The notes under the pieces: model-generated
What the model was told of the DNA's origin: nothing
The model's input: the letters and a program-made list of their open reading frames with translations, nothing else
Databases searched by the model: none
Translations under genes and position numbers: made by a program
Assembly: GCF_014200505.1 (NCBI RefSeq)
Contig: NZ_JACHBX010000002.1
Span: forward strand, 496,001-560,000
DNA: 64,000 nt
Origin: Massilia aurea
GTDB lineage: Bacteria; Pseudomonadota; Gammaproteobacteria; Burkholderiales; Burkholderiaceae_D
Reading direction: 5' to 3'
Part shown: positions 1 to 9,535 of the stretch, piece by piece
Layout: each line of letters begins with the position of its first letter
Numbering within the stretch: the stretch's first letter is position 1

Positions 1-1
1 T

Positions 2-205
2 GATTTCGAAGCGGTGCGCTGGCTGGACGACGCCGAATCGATTCGCTCGACGGTGATGCTGCCGCTCGGCGCGCCGGGCCAGAGCTTTGGCCTCCTGGTG
101 CTCGGTTCGCCCGATCCGGCGCGCTTTACCACCGCGATGGCAACCGATTTCCTCGTCCACATCGCTGCCACCGCCACCACCGCCCTGGCGCCACTGCGCA
201 CTTGA
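2..205 (+). CDS. DUF484 family protein, C-terminal end (partial)
   Basis: Open reading frame that enters from the left edge and ends at the TGA at 203-205, so only the last 67 residues are visible. The fragment looks like the end of a GAF-type fold, with a short hydrophobic strand around GLLVLGSPD and a final helix. Position immediately before xerC is the main reason for the call, since DUF484 genes commonly precede xerC in beta- and gammaproteobacteria. The stop overlaps the possible TTG start of xerC, which suggests translational coupling. The function of DUF484 is not established, and the N-terminal part lies outside the window. Confidence 0.65.
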   Translation, partial: DFEAVRWLDDAESIRSTVMLPLGAPGQSFGLLVLGSPDPARFTTAMATDFLVHIAATATTALAPLRT

Positions 206-1161
206 CCAGCATGGACACGCGCGAGCCGCCAACCGACTGGGCCGCGCGCTACCTCGGCGAACTGGCCACCCAGCGCCAGTTGTCCCCGCACACGATCGCG
301 GCCTACCGGCGCGACCTGGCCGAGCTCGCGGAGCTGGCCGGCCACAGCGACTGGGCCCGGCTGGTGCACGCTGACATCCGCCGCTTTGCCGGCAAGCTGC
401 ATGCCGGCGGCCAGTCCGCGCGCTCCATTGCGCGCAAGCTCTCGGGCTGGCGTGGCTTCTACGAATGGCTGTCGCACCAGACGACGCTTGCCGCCAATCC
501 GGTCGACGGCGTGCGCGCCCCGAAGCGCGCGCAGAGCCTGCCGAAGGCGCTGGCGGTCGACGACGCCGTGCAATTGATGGAAGCAAACCAGCGCGGCCAC
601 CTCGAGCCGTTCGAGCTGTGCAATCACGCGATGTTCGAGCTGCTGTATTCGAGCGGGCTGCGCGTGTCGGAACTGGCGGGCCTGGACGTGGCCTGGCAGG
701 ATGCGCGCGGCGGCCAGCCGGGCTCGCTGGGCTGGCTCGACCTGCAGGCGGGCGAAGTGGTGGTGACCGGCAAGGGCAACAAGATGCGACGGGTGCCGGT
801 CGGCGGCCCGGCGCGCGAGGCGCTGGCGCGCTGGCTCGCAGTGCGTCCTGCCGCGCGCGACGGGGGCGCCGCGCTGTTTTTGTCGGCGCGCGACACCCGC
901 ATCACGCCGCGCGTCGTACAAACCCGCCTGAAACAGCACGCGCTGCGCGCCGGCACGCCGGTGCACGTGCACCCGCACGTGCTGCGCCATTCGTTCGCGT
1001 CGCACCTGCTGCAATCGTCGGGCGACCTGCGCGCGGTGCAGGAACTGCTGGGCCACGCCAGCATCACGTCCACGCAAATCTATACGGCCCTGGACTTTCA
1101 GCACCTGTCCAAAGTGTATGACGCGGCGCACCCGCGGGCGAAAGCCAAGCCGGAGTCCTGA
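202..1161 (+). CDS. xerC: Tyrosine recombinase XerC
   Basis: Site-specific recombinase that with XerD resolves chromosome dimers at dif. The N-terminal SAM-like core-binding domain covers about residues 15-105 and the catalytic domain the rest. The catalytic set is visible: Arg in SSGLRVSEL, Lys in the GKGNKMRR strand, HxxR in HVLRHSFASHLL, His in LLGHASI and the nucleophilic Tyr in TQIYT. Length (319 residues) is slightly longer than the usual ~300. Two starts are possible: TTG at 202, overlapping the upstream stop by four bases, or ATG at 211 (316 residues), which may be the true one. It follows a DUF484 gene, the common arrangement for chromosomal xerC rather than a phage integrase. Confidence 0.93.
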   Translation: MTSMDTREPPTDWAARYLGELATQRQLSPHTIAAYRRDLAELAELAGHSDWARLVHADIRRFAGKLHAGGQSARSIARKLSGWRGFYEWLSHQTTLAANPVDGVRAPKRAQSLPKALAVDDAVQLMEANQRGHLEPFELCNHAMFELLYSSGLRVSELAGLDVAWQDARGGQPGSLGWLDLQAGEVVVTGKGNKMRRVPVGGPAREALARWLAVRPAARDGGAALFLSARDTRITPRVVQTRLKQHALRAGTPVHVHPHVLRHSFASHLLQSSGDLRAVQELLGHASITSTQIYTALDFQHLSKVYDAAHPRAKAKPES

Positions 1162-1197
1162 GCCGGCGTCTCGCACCGGCCTCTTAAAGCAGGCCTT

Positions 1198-1932
1198 TTA
1201 AAGCAGGCCGAACAACGCGGCCTTGACCACGGCGGCGGTCTTGTTGGCCGCACCCAGCTTGAGCAGGGCATTAGCAACGTGAAAGTTGACGGTCCGCTCG
1301 GACAGGCTGAGGATGGTGCCGGCCTCGCTCGAGGTCTTGCCATCAGCCATCCAGCGCAAGACTTCGGCTTCCCGCGCGCTGAGCGCCAGCACCGGCGTAC
1401 CTGGCGCCGGCCGCTGCAGGCGGGCCAATCCCTGGTGCGCCGCATGCGCCAGCCACGACATATTGGCTTCGCTCTGGTCCAGCTCGGTCTCGGACAGCGC
1501 ATCGTGCGAGCGCGCCAGCGTCAGCATGCCGACGCAACCATCCGGCGTACGCGACGCCTGCGCCCAGCCCACCTGCAAACCATGGCCACGCGCGTCTTCC
1601 CACAGCGGGCGCGCCTGCGCGAATACCGGCTCGCTCCACAACAGCGGCAACAGCGATACGGCGCCATGCCGGACCGTGGGATCCTGCCCCAGATAACCCT
1701 GGTCGGCATAGCGCGCCTGCCATACATCCGGGTAATTGTTCAGCATGAGGGTCGACCGTTTCGACAGCGGCATTGGCTTGCGCATGCCGTAGGCGCAATA
1801 GTCGAAACCCAGTTCGCGCGCGGCGCCGGCGACGACCGCAAACAGGCCATCCGCATCCACGGCACGGCCCATTGCGTCCAGATGACGGGCACGCCATTGC
1901 GCCATCGATTCGTTTGCCACCGCTTCCCCCAT
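1198..1932 (-). CDS. LuxR-type quorum-sensing regulator (LuxR solo)
   Basis: Transcription factor of 244 residues with an N-terminal autoinducer-binding domain (about 20-165) and a C-terminal LuxR helix-turn-helix (about 178-240, with LSAREAEVL and SERTVNFHV). The residues that line the acyl-homoserine-lactone pocket in TraR/LuxR proteins appear to be kept: W and Y in WQARY, DP in GQDPTV, and the Trp in LLWSEP. No luxI synthase is found in the 64 kb, so within this window it is a solo. It is convergent with xerC and divergent from the alpha/beta hydrolase at 2059. It may sense the cell's own signal made elsewhere or a neighbour's signal; that is inference. Confidence 0.85.
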   Translation of the reverse strand: MGEAVANESMAQWRARHLDAMGRAVDADGLFAVVAGAARELGFDYCAYGMRKPMPLSKRSTLMLNNYPDVWQARYADQGYLGQDPTVRHGAVSLLPLLWSEPVFAQARPLWEDARGHGLQVGWAQASRTPDGCVGMLTLARSHDALSETELDQSEANMSWLAHAAHQGLARLQRPAPGTPVLALSAREAEVLRWMADGKTSSEAGTILSLSERTVNFHVANALLKLGAANKTAAVVKAALFGLL

Positions 1933-2058
1933 CCCCAGCCCGCTGCCCGACTGACATATTTGACAGTACCGGTGTCTTGCCGCGTTTCTTAGACTATTGC
2001 TTCACATCCAATTGTCGCCGCATGCAGACAGGATGACAACGCATTTAATGGAGTCAAT

Positions 2059-2937
2059 ATGGTCTATCTGGCCCGCACCGTCGGTGCCGTCCTGCTGGCA
2101 CTGAGCACGTTTGCCGGCGCCCAAACGCCTGCTGCCATGCCAAAGGACACACCCGAACTGCTGGACGTGGGCTCCTACCGGGTGCAGCTGGTCAGCAAGG
2201 GCGCCGGTCCTTATACCGTCATCTTCGAGTCCGGCTTCGGGCGCGACCTGAACGTGTGGCGCGATGTGGCGCCGCAGGTGGCCAGGTCGAACAGGGTGAT
2301 CACGTACTCGCGCGCCGGCCATGGCCGCTCGGAGGCGCGCCCCGGCACGCCAACCGTGGCCAGCCGTACCGATGAACTGGAACAAGTGATCGCTGCTGCA
2401 GGCGTGCGCCCGCCCTTCGTGCTGGTCGGCCACTCCTACGGTGGCTTCCTGATCCGCAGCTACGCCGCACGCCATCCGGCCCAGATCGCCGGCATGGTGT
2501 TCGTCGACCCCAGCGACGAGCACCAGAGCACCGAGCTGCGCAAGCTCGATGCCGCCGCGGTCGACAACGACGCCCGCCTGCTGGTGCAATACATGCCGCC
2601 CAAGTTCCAGCCCGAACTGGCCCAGGTGCAGGCCATTCTCGACAGCGGCAACCTGCCCCTGGCCGGGCCCTTGCCGGATGTGCCGGTCGTGGTGCTCACG
2701 TCCGTGCAGCGCCGCGAGCAGCCGCAACTCTTTTTGGAAACCCCGGCAGCCGTCGACGTCTGGCGCGATCTGCATGCACGCTTCTTTCGCGGCTTCCGGC
2801 GCGGCAGCCATGTGGTGACGCCCGATAGCGGCCACAACATCCACCAGGAACAACCGCAGCTCGTGGTTGCCGCGATTGCCCAGGTCATTGCTGCGGCCGA
2901 CACCGCACGCGCGGACGAGGCGGCCGGCAAGCAGTAG
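2059..2937 (+). CDS. Alpha/beta-fold hydrolase, probably exported
   Basis: A 292-residue alpha/beta hydrolase. A hydrophobic N-terminus ending near TFAGAQT looks like a Sec signal peptide, so it probably acts in the periplasm. The nucleophile elbow GHSYGG gives the catalytic Ser near residue 126; the oxyanion strand VIFESGFG lies near residue 55 and the catalytic His is in DSGHNIH near the C-terminus. Substrate cannot be told from the sequence; esterase or lactonase are both possible. It is divergent from the LuxR solo with about 125 bases between them, so the regulator might control it, but no lux-box-like palindrome was seen. Confidence 0.8.
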   Translation: MVYLARTVGAVLLALSTFAGAQTPAAMPKDTPELLDVGSYRVQLVSKGAGPYTVIFESGFGRDLNVWRDVAPQVARSNRVITYSRAGHGRSEARPGTPTVASRTDELEQVIAAAGVRPPFVLVGHSYGGFLIRSYAARHPAQIAGMVFVDPSDEHQSTELRKLDAAAVDNDARLLVQYMPPKFQPELAQVQAILDSGNLPLAGPLPDVPVVVLTSVQRREQPQLFLETPAAVDVWRDLHARFFRGFRRGSHVVTPDSGHNIHQEQPQLVVAAIAQVIAAADTARADEAAGKQ

Positions 2938-3057
2938 ACACCCTGCCAATCCGGCCAGAAGTCCGTCCATGGTTTGAACACGATCGGCACGCGACACGCC
3001 AGATGGTGAGGTTGCAAGAATTGCGGCATAATCCCCCGGTTCTTTTGTCCAACCTTG

Positions 3058-4161
3058 ATGTCAACCACGAGTAGCGAACCAATGGACCTGATCCCCAGCA
3101 CCATCCTCACCGGCTTTCTCGGCGCGGGCAAGACCACCCTGCTCAACCGCATCCTGCAGGAAGACCACGGCATGCGCATCGCCGTCATCGAGAACGAATT
3201 CGGTGAAGAAAACATTGACAACGAAATCCTGGTGCAGGACTCGGGCGAGCAGATCATCGAGATGAACAACGGCTGCATCTGCTGCACCGTGCGTGGCGAC
3301 CTGATCGAAGCACTCAACAGCCTGGCAAAGAAACGCGCTGCCGGCGAAATCAGTTTCGATCGCGTCGTCATCGAAACGACGGGCCTGGCCAATCCAGGCC
3401 CGGTGGCCCAGACCTTCTTCGTCGATGAAGAAGTTGGCGCCCACTACCTGCTCGACGCCGTCGTCACCGTGGTCGACGCCCGCCACGCGATGGAACAATT
3501 GACCGCCCACGAAGAAGCCCAGCGCCAGGTGGGCTTTGCCGACAAGATCCTGCTGTCCAAGACCGACCTGGTCGATGCCGCCGCCGTCGATGCGCTCGAG
3601 GCGCGCCTGCAGCGCATCAACCCGCGCGCACCGATCGCCACGAGCGACTTCGGCCGCGCGCCGATTGCCGACGTGCTCGACCTGCGCGGCTTCAACCTGA
3701 ACGACAAGCTGGACATCGATCCCGATTTCCTGCGTGTCGATGGTGAAGACGGGCACGACCATGATCACCAGCACGAACATGGCGCCGATTGTGGCCACGA
3801 CCACGGCCACGACCACGTGCACGATGCGTCGTGCAGCCACGACCATCATCACAGCCACCACAGCGACGACATCGCCGCGTTCGTATTCAAGAGCGAGCGC
3901 GCATTCGACCCGGAGCGTCTGGAACAGTTCCTTGGCAGCCTGGTCCAGGTCTTCGGCCCGCAAATGCTGCGCTACAAAGGCGTATTGCGGATGGATGGCG
4001 TCGATCGCAAGGTCGTGTTCCAGGGCGTGCACCAGATCATGGGCAGCGACGTAGGACCGAAATGGGGGGAGAATGAAACGCCCGCCACCAAGATGGTCTT
4101 TATTGGTAAAAATTTACCAAAAGACGTATTTATCCGCGGACTGGAACAGTGTTTGGTATAA
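3058..4161 (+). CDS. CobW/ZNG-family GTP-binding metallochaperone
   Basis: G3E-family P-loop GTPase of 367 residues. The Walker A motif GFLGAGKTT is at residues 19-27 and the CxCC metal-binding motif (CICC) at 73-76. A strongly His-rich linker (about residues 225-265, many HDH and GHDH runs) precedes the CobW C-terminal domain. Family members deliver zinc or cobalt to client enzymes, and the His-rich stretch favours zinc storage or transfer. The start is ATG 3058; ATG 3082 (M9, MDLIP) is an alternative closer to related proteins. The next gene downstream is a cysteine-poor dksA, which fits a zinc-economy setting, although no Zur box was recognised upstream. Confidence 0.88.
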   Translation: MSTTSSEPMDLIPSTILTGFLGAGKTTLLNRILQEDHGMRIAVIENEFGEENIDNEILVQDSGEQIIEMNNGCICCTVRGDLIEALNSLAKKRAAGEISFDRVVIETTGLANPGPVAQTFFVDEEVGAHYLLDAVVTVVDARHAMEQLTAHEEAQRQVGFADKILLSKTDLVDAAAVDALEARLQRINPRAPIATSDFGRAPIADVLDLRGFNLNDKLDIDPDFLRVDGEDGHDHDHQHEHGADCGHDHGHDHVHDASCSHDHHHSHHSDDIAAFVFKSERAFDPERLEQFLGSLVQVFGPQMLRYKGVLRMDGVDRKVVFQGVHQIMGSDVGPKWGENETPATKMVFIGKNLPKDVFIRGLEQCLV

Positions 4162-4416
4162 ACTGCATCAGTTTGACTGGCCATGCAGGCATGTCCGGCG
4201 CCATGCGTCGACAGTTTGCCAGGCCGGGCCGCACGGACCGCCACGACGCGCTTCAAACAGCCAGTGGTGAACCGCCCTTGCCGCCCATGCGGCGCGGACG
4301 GAGATAGGATGGCGTACCGTCGTCATCAAGGCAGCCTGCCCGGCATGCACCCATTTGTGCGGTGTTACTGATGGGCAAGCTGATAAAATGCAAACCTCTG
4401 TCGTATCGAAGGCATC

Positions 4417-4866
4417 ATGACTAAAACAACGAAACCGAATACCGCCCAGTCCGACGAACGCCTCCTGACGGAAGACGAGATTCGCGCGATGAGCGAGGGC
4501 GACTACATGAATGCAGCCCAGCTGGCATTCTTCAAGAACCGCCTGCAGGAACTCGAGCGCGAACTGCTCAAGAACGCCGGCGAAACCACGGAACACCTGC
4601 GCGAAACCGTGCTGGTTCCCGATCCGGCCGACCGCGCAACCATCGAAGAAGAACATGCGCTCGAACTGCGTACCCGCGACCGCGAGCGCAAGCTGCTCAA
4701 GAAAGTTCAGCAATCGATCCAGTCGATCGACGGTGGCGAATACGGCTGGTGCGAAGAAACCGGCGAGCCGATCGGCATCCCGCGCCTGATCGCCCGCCCG
4801 ACCGCCACGCTGTCGCTGGAAGCCCAGCAGCGTCGCGAACTCAAGCAGAAGCTGTACGGCGACTGA
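4417..4866 (+). CDS. dksA: RNA polymerase-binding transcription factor DksA (single-Cys type)
   Basis: DksA (149 residues) binds the RNA polymerase secondary channel and acts with ppGpp in the stringent response. The coiled coil spans about residues 40-105 and the acidic tip region DPADRAT is present. The C-terminal globular domain keeps the fold motif YGWCEETGEPIG but has only one Cys (residue 112), where enterobacterial DksA has four zinc ligands. From memory this pattern is normal in Burkholderiales, so zinc-free folding is inferred, not degeneration. GAAGG lies upstream of the ATG at suitable spacing. A strong hairpin terminator follows at 4901-4934. Confidence 0.9.
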   Translation: MTKTTKPNTAQSDERLLTEDEIRAMSEGDYMNAAQLAFFKNRLQELERELLKNAGETTEHLRETVLVPDPADRATIEEEHALELRTRDRERKLLKKVQQSIQSIDGGEYGWCEETGEPIGIPRLIARPTATLSLEAQQRRELKQKLYGD

Positions 4867-4900
4867 TCGATGAGCGTGCTGAACCTTGATTCAGCGCCAG

Positions 4901-4934
4901 AAAAAAAGCATGCGACCTGTCGCATGCTTTTTTT
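4901..4934 (+). terminator. Intrinsic terminator after dksA
   Basis: A 15-bp stem (seven A-T pairs plus AGCATGCGA-type pairing), four-base loop CCTG and a run of seven T. Because the stem starts with seven A it could also work in the reverse direction. Confidence 0.9.
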
Positions 4935-5132
4935 ATGTGCAGACACCATTTCTTGATGTTTGTAACGACGCATGACAGCCGCCGTCCCGGCCATGCGCGC
5001 ACGCTACAATTGCTCAATATCCTACCAACATTGCCCTTCGGCTACACTGACGCGCGGCCACGTGTGCTCAGCATCCGTCGCCAGGGTCCGTGCTAAGGTC
5101 ATGGTGGACACGTTATCGAGACAACGGTGAGC

Positions 5133-6392
5133 ATGGGGCTTTTTTCCTTCCTGAAGAAAAAGAACGATGCGGTGGCCGCGCCCAGCTGGCCGCCACCCGA
5201 GTCGCGCCTGCGCAGCGAACCGTCACGCCTGGCGTCTGACGCCGAGCGCGAACGCCAGCGCGAAATCGCGCGCGCCACCGCTGCCAAGATCGACGAAATC
5301 GAACTCGAATTTGCGTCCGACATGTTCGACGACGAGCCGGCCTGGGACAGTGGCCGCCGCCCTGCCAACGGCGTCACGGTGGCGGCCGCGCCCGATCCCG
5401 ACGACATCCCCGACCAGGCCGCCGCGCCCGCCAGCGCCCCGGCGGTCGACGAAAGCGCCATCCTGTACGCCAACGGCCAGAGCGCCGCTGCCGAACAATT
5501 GCTGCGCGAATCGCTCGCGACGCTGGGCCGCCACGAACGCCTGCCATGGTGGATGCTGTTCGACCTGTATCAGGCCGATGGCCGCGAAGAACTGTTCGAG
5601 AGCATCGCGATCGATTACGCCAGCCACTTCGAAACCTCGCCGCCCACCTGGAAGCCGCTCGCGCCCGCCTCGGTGGCAAGCCAGCCGGCGCAGGGGCTGA
5701 CCGCCACTGAAACCTTCGACACGCTGCTCGATGCAACCGTCGCGCCCCGGCTGCGCCGCGTACTCGAGGCGCAGGCGCCGAACGTGCGGCTCGACTTCGG
5801 CAAAGTGCGCAGCATCGATGCGGACGGCGCCGACTGCCTGCTGCCCGCCCTGCAGACGCTGCGCGCGAGCGACCGCGGCCTGGTGCTGGCCGGCGCCGAC
5901 ACCTTGATCACAACGCTGCGCCCGATGCTCGTCATCGGCAAGCGCGGGGCCAGCCCGGCGCCATGGCTGCTGCTGCTCGAACTGCTGCTGCTGACCAACC
6001 GCGAGAAGGATTTCGAAGAAGCGGCGATGGATTACTGCGTCACCTACGAAGTCTCGCCGCCCTCGTTCGAAGCGCCCCGCCATGTCTCGACCGCCGCACC
6101 GGCCCCGAGCCACGGCGACCGCTTCATGCTGCCCGCCGTGATCAGCAGCCTGGACCCGGCATTGACGGGGGCCATCGAGGCCTACGCCGCAGAACGCGAC
6201 GCACTCGTGCTCGACTGCTCACGGCTGGCGCGCATCGAGTACGCCGGCGCCGGCAGCCTGCTGGCGCGGCTCGATGCACAGGCCGCAGCAGGCCGCACGG
6301 TCGAGCTGCGCGAACTGAACCATCTTGTGGCCGCCCTGCTGCGGCTGCTCGGCGCCGGCGATAGCGTGCGGCTCTATCCGCACCGCTACTGA
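5133..6392 (+). CDS. Two-module STAS-domain protein of unknown role
   Basis: A 419-residue soluble protein counted from ATG 5133 (GTG 5127 is also possible). After a basic N-terminus (MGLFSFLKKKN) and a charged, Ala/Pro-rich linker it contains two similar modules. Each has a helical segment ending in a related motif (SHFETSPPTW near 170, VTYEVSPPSFE near 310) followed by a STAS-like strand-helix unit (LDFGKVRSIDADGADCLL and LVLDCSRLARIEYAGAGSLL). No conserved phosphorylatable Ser typical of SpoIIAA could be assigned. STAS domains usually bind nucleotides or partner proteins. It sits between dksA and hslVU with no obvious operon partner. Function unknown. Confidence 0.75.
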   Translation: MGLFSFLKKKNDAVAAPSWPPPESRLRSEPSRLASDAERERQREIARATAAKIDEIELEFASDMFDDEPAWDSGRRPANGVTVAAAPDPDDIPDQAAAPASAPAVDESAILYANGQSAAAEQLLRESLATLGRHERLPWWMLFDLYQADGREELFESIAIDYASHFETSPPTWKPLAPASVASQPAQGLTATETFDTLLDATVAPRLRRVLEAQAPNVRLDFGKVRSIDADGADCLLPALQTLRASDRGLVLAGADTLITTLRPMLVIGKRGASPAPWLLLLELLLLTNREKDFEEAAMDYCVTYEVSPPSFEAPRHVSTAAPAPSHGDRFMLPAVISSLDPALTGAIEAYAAERDALVLDCSRLARIEYAGAGSLLARLDAQAAAGRTVELRELNHLVAALLRLLGAGDSVRLYPHRY

Positions 6393-6434
6393 CCCTGGCT
6401 GTAATAGCGCATCCGTATTTCCCGTTCGGATAAT

Positions 6435-6462
6435 CTTGCAATCCCGCGCACGGTCCCCACCT
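6435..6462 (+). promoter_or_regulatory. Candidate sigma32 heat-shock promoter of hslVU
   Basis: CTTGCA at 6435-6440, a 14-base spacer and CCCCACCT at 6455-6462. The sigma32 consensus is CTTGAAA, 12-15 bases, CCCCATNT. The site lies about 30 bases upstream of hslV, a classic heat-shock operon. Confidence 0.55.
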
Positions 6463-6491
6463 GCTGGTAGCCAGACAATCACGAGGTAAAA

Positions 6492-7028
6492 ATGGAACAA
6501 TTTCACGGTACAACCATCGTCAGCGTACGCCGCGGCAATCAGGTCGCGCTCGGCGGCGATGGGCAGGTCACGCTCGGCAACGTCGTCATGAAGGGCTCGG
6601 CCCGCAAGGTGCGCAAGCTGTATCAGGGCAAGGTCCTGTGCGGTTTCGCCGGCGGCACCGCCGACGCCTTTACGCTGCTCGATCGCTTCGAGGGCAAACT
6701 TGAAAAGCACCAGGGCAACCTGCTGCGCGCCTCGGTCGAGCTGGCCAAGGACTGGCGCACCGACCGCGTGCTGCGCCGCCTGGAAGCCATGTTGCTCGTG
6801 GCCGACCGCGAATCCACCCTGATCATCACCGGCAATGGCGACGTGCTCGAGCCGGAAGACGGCATCGGCGCGATCGGCTCCGGCGGCATCTATGCGCAGT
6901 CGGCCGCCAAGGCCCTGTACGAGAACACCGACATGGCGCCTGCCGAAGTGGTCAAGAAAGCGCTGACCATTGCAGGCGAACTGTGCATCTACACGAACAT
7001 GTCCCACATCATCGAGACCCTGGACTGA
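6492..7028 (+). CDS. hslV: ATP-dependent protease subunit HslV
   Basis: Proteolytic subunit of the HslUV (ClpYQ) protease, an N-terminal-nucleophile threonine peptidase that forms a double hexameric ring in the cytoplasm. The precursor starts MEQFHG, and processing before TTIVSVRR would expose the catalytic Thr at residue 7; the short propeptide is longer than the single Met of E. coli. The GDGQVT and GSGG motifs of the proteasome-like fold are present and length is 178 residues. GAGGT before the ATG is a good ribosome-binding site. hslU follows after one base, so the two subunits are co-translated. Confidence 0.97.
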   Translation: MEQFHGTTIVSVRRGNQVALGGDGQVTLGNVVMKGSARKVRKLYQGKVLCGFAGGTADAFTLLDRFEGKLEKHQGNLLRASVELAKDWRTDRVLRRLEAMLLVADRESTLIITGNGDVLEPEDGIGAIGSGGIYAQSAAKALYENTDMAPAEVVKKALTIAGELCIYTNMSHIIETLD

Positions 7029-7029
7029 T

Positions 7030-8379
<1,350 letters not shown>

Positions 8380-8398
8380 TTTCTTGCGGGAGGCCGGC

Positions 8399-8602
8399 AT
8401 GGCAAACAAGGCATTGGCGACGCGGCAAAAAATGCGGTTGCGGATCGAACCGTCGCAGCAAGCGGGCAAGCCACGCAATCCCATCGCCGCGCTGGCCAAG
8501 GCGCGCGCCGCCGGCCCGCATGCCAAGCCGCTCTCGAGCGAGCGCACTGCCGCCAAGCAGGCGCTCAGGAAGGTTAAGCTGGTGGCGGGCGACGACGATT
8601 GA
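8399..8602 (+). CDS. Small basic protein of unknown function
   Basis: A 67-residue reading frame starting at ATG 8399 with a near-perfect GGGAGG site seven bases upstream. It begins 19 bases after hslU and ends just before a strong terminator, so it is probably the third gene of the hslVU transcript. The sequence is rich in Lys, Arg and Ala, with no membrane segment and no Cys (about QKMRLRIEPSQ in the first third), suggesting a nucleic-acid- or ribosome-associated protein. Not recognised as a named family. The ribosome-binding site and position argue that it is a real gene. Confidence 0.65.
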   Translation: MANKALATRQKMRLRIEPSQQAGKPRNPIAALAKARAAGPHAKPLSSERTAAKQALRKVKLVAGDDD

Positions 8603-8636
8603 ACCGGCCCCAGGTACGCTGTGCTTACACTCTTTG

Positions 8637-8661
8637 CGGACACTTCGGTGTCCGTTTTTTT
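8637..8661 (+). terminator. Intrinsic terminator of the hslVU transcript
   Basis: Seven-base-pair stem CGGACAC / GTGTCCG with the stable TTCG tetraloop and seven T. It also shows that the longer open frame starting at 8621 is not the real start of the next gene. Confidence 0.9.
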
Positions 8662-8749
8662 GGCCAGGGGCGCCATTCCGGTGTACGCGCCTTGTCCGCA
8701 CCGTGATTCAACGTTAAAGTCAGCCGTTGTCATTTTCTCTGGATCGCCA

Positions 8750-9481
8750 ATGAGTTCACCCGATCTGATCCTGGACGCGCTGCGCATACGCTTGCGCGCG
8801 GCAGGCATCACGTATAAAACGCTGTCCGAGCGCATTGGCGTGAGCGAATCGAGCGTCAAGCGCATGTTCGGGCAAAAAGATATGGCGCTGTCGCGCCTGG
8901 CGGAGATTTGCCAGGCCACCGGCATTGGCCTGGAAGACCTGCTGCGCGGAGCGATCGAGGCGCGGCCCCAGCTCGATGCGCTGAGCCTGACGCAGGAACG
9001 CTCCATCGTTGCCAACCCTCGCCTGCTGTTGATGGCGATCTGCTGCCTGGGCCACTGGAGCATCGAACAGATCATCGAGACCTACGACCTGACCGAGGCC
9101 GAATGCATCACGCTGCTCGCCGAGCTCGATCGGCTGGGACTGATTGAACTGAAACCGCTGAACCGTTACCTGCTGCGGGTGTCGAATGCATTTCGCTGGC
9201 TGCCGGATGGCCCGGTGCAGCATTTCTTCCGCGAGAACGTGGTGAACGATTACTTCTCGGGCCGCTTCGATGGGGCGGGCGAAGCGCTGCTGTGCCTGCC
9301 TGCGCGGCTGTCGCCGGCCAGTGCGCTCGAACTGTCGCTGAAGATCGATCAACTGGCGGCCGAACTGGCGCGGCTGCACCGCAACGACCGGCGCCTGCCG
9401 GCCGACGAGCGCAAGGGGCATACGCTGCTGCTGGGCTTCCGGTCGTGGGAACTGGCGGCGTTTACGGCATTGCGGCGCTGA
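8750..9481 (+). CDS. XRE-family transcriptional regulator
   Basis: A 243-residue regulator starting at ATG 8750 (MSSPDLIL). Starts further upstream would run through the terminator at 8637-8661. Residues 8-62 form a Cro/C1-type helix-turn-helix (YKTLSERIGVSESSVKRMF is the two-helix core). The rest is helical with a winged-helix-like centre around YDLTEAECITLLAELDRLGLI and no recognisable ligand-binding motif. Similar stand-alone XRE proteins occur widely in Oxalobacteraceae. The target is unknown. It is convergent with gspC of the secretion operon, with only 54 bases between them and no clear terminator. Confidence 0.8.
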   Translation: MSSPDLILDALRIRLRAAGITYKTLSERIGVSESSVKRMFGQKDMALSRLAEICQATGIGLEDLLRGAIEARPQLDALSLTQERSIVANPRLLLMAICCLGHWSIEQIIETYDLTEAECITLLAELDRLGLIELKPLNRYLLRVSNAFRWLPDGPVQHFFRENVVNDYFSGRFDGAGEALLCLPARLSPASALELSLKIDQLAAELARLHRNDRRLPADERKGHTLLLGFRSWELAAFTALRR

Positions 9482-9535
9482 GCGGCTACTGCTGCGGCGG
9501 CTGATGCGCGGCTACTGCTGCCGACACCAGACTGA

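Noticed and set aside
1933..2058. Lux box between the LuxR solo and the hydrolase
   Set aside because: Only short partial symmetry around ACCGGT; nothing like an 18-20-base dyad.
3730..3870. Tandem DNA repeat in the cobW gene
   Set aside because: The CAC/GAC-rich pattern comes from the His/Asp-rich metal-binding linker and has no fixed period.
8621..8749. In-frame upstream extension of the XRE regulator
   Set aside because: It reads through the terminator at 8637-8661 and lacks family similarity; ATG 8750 is used instead.
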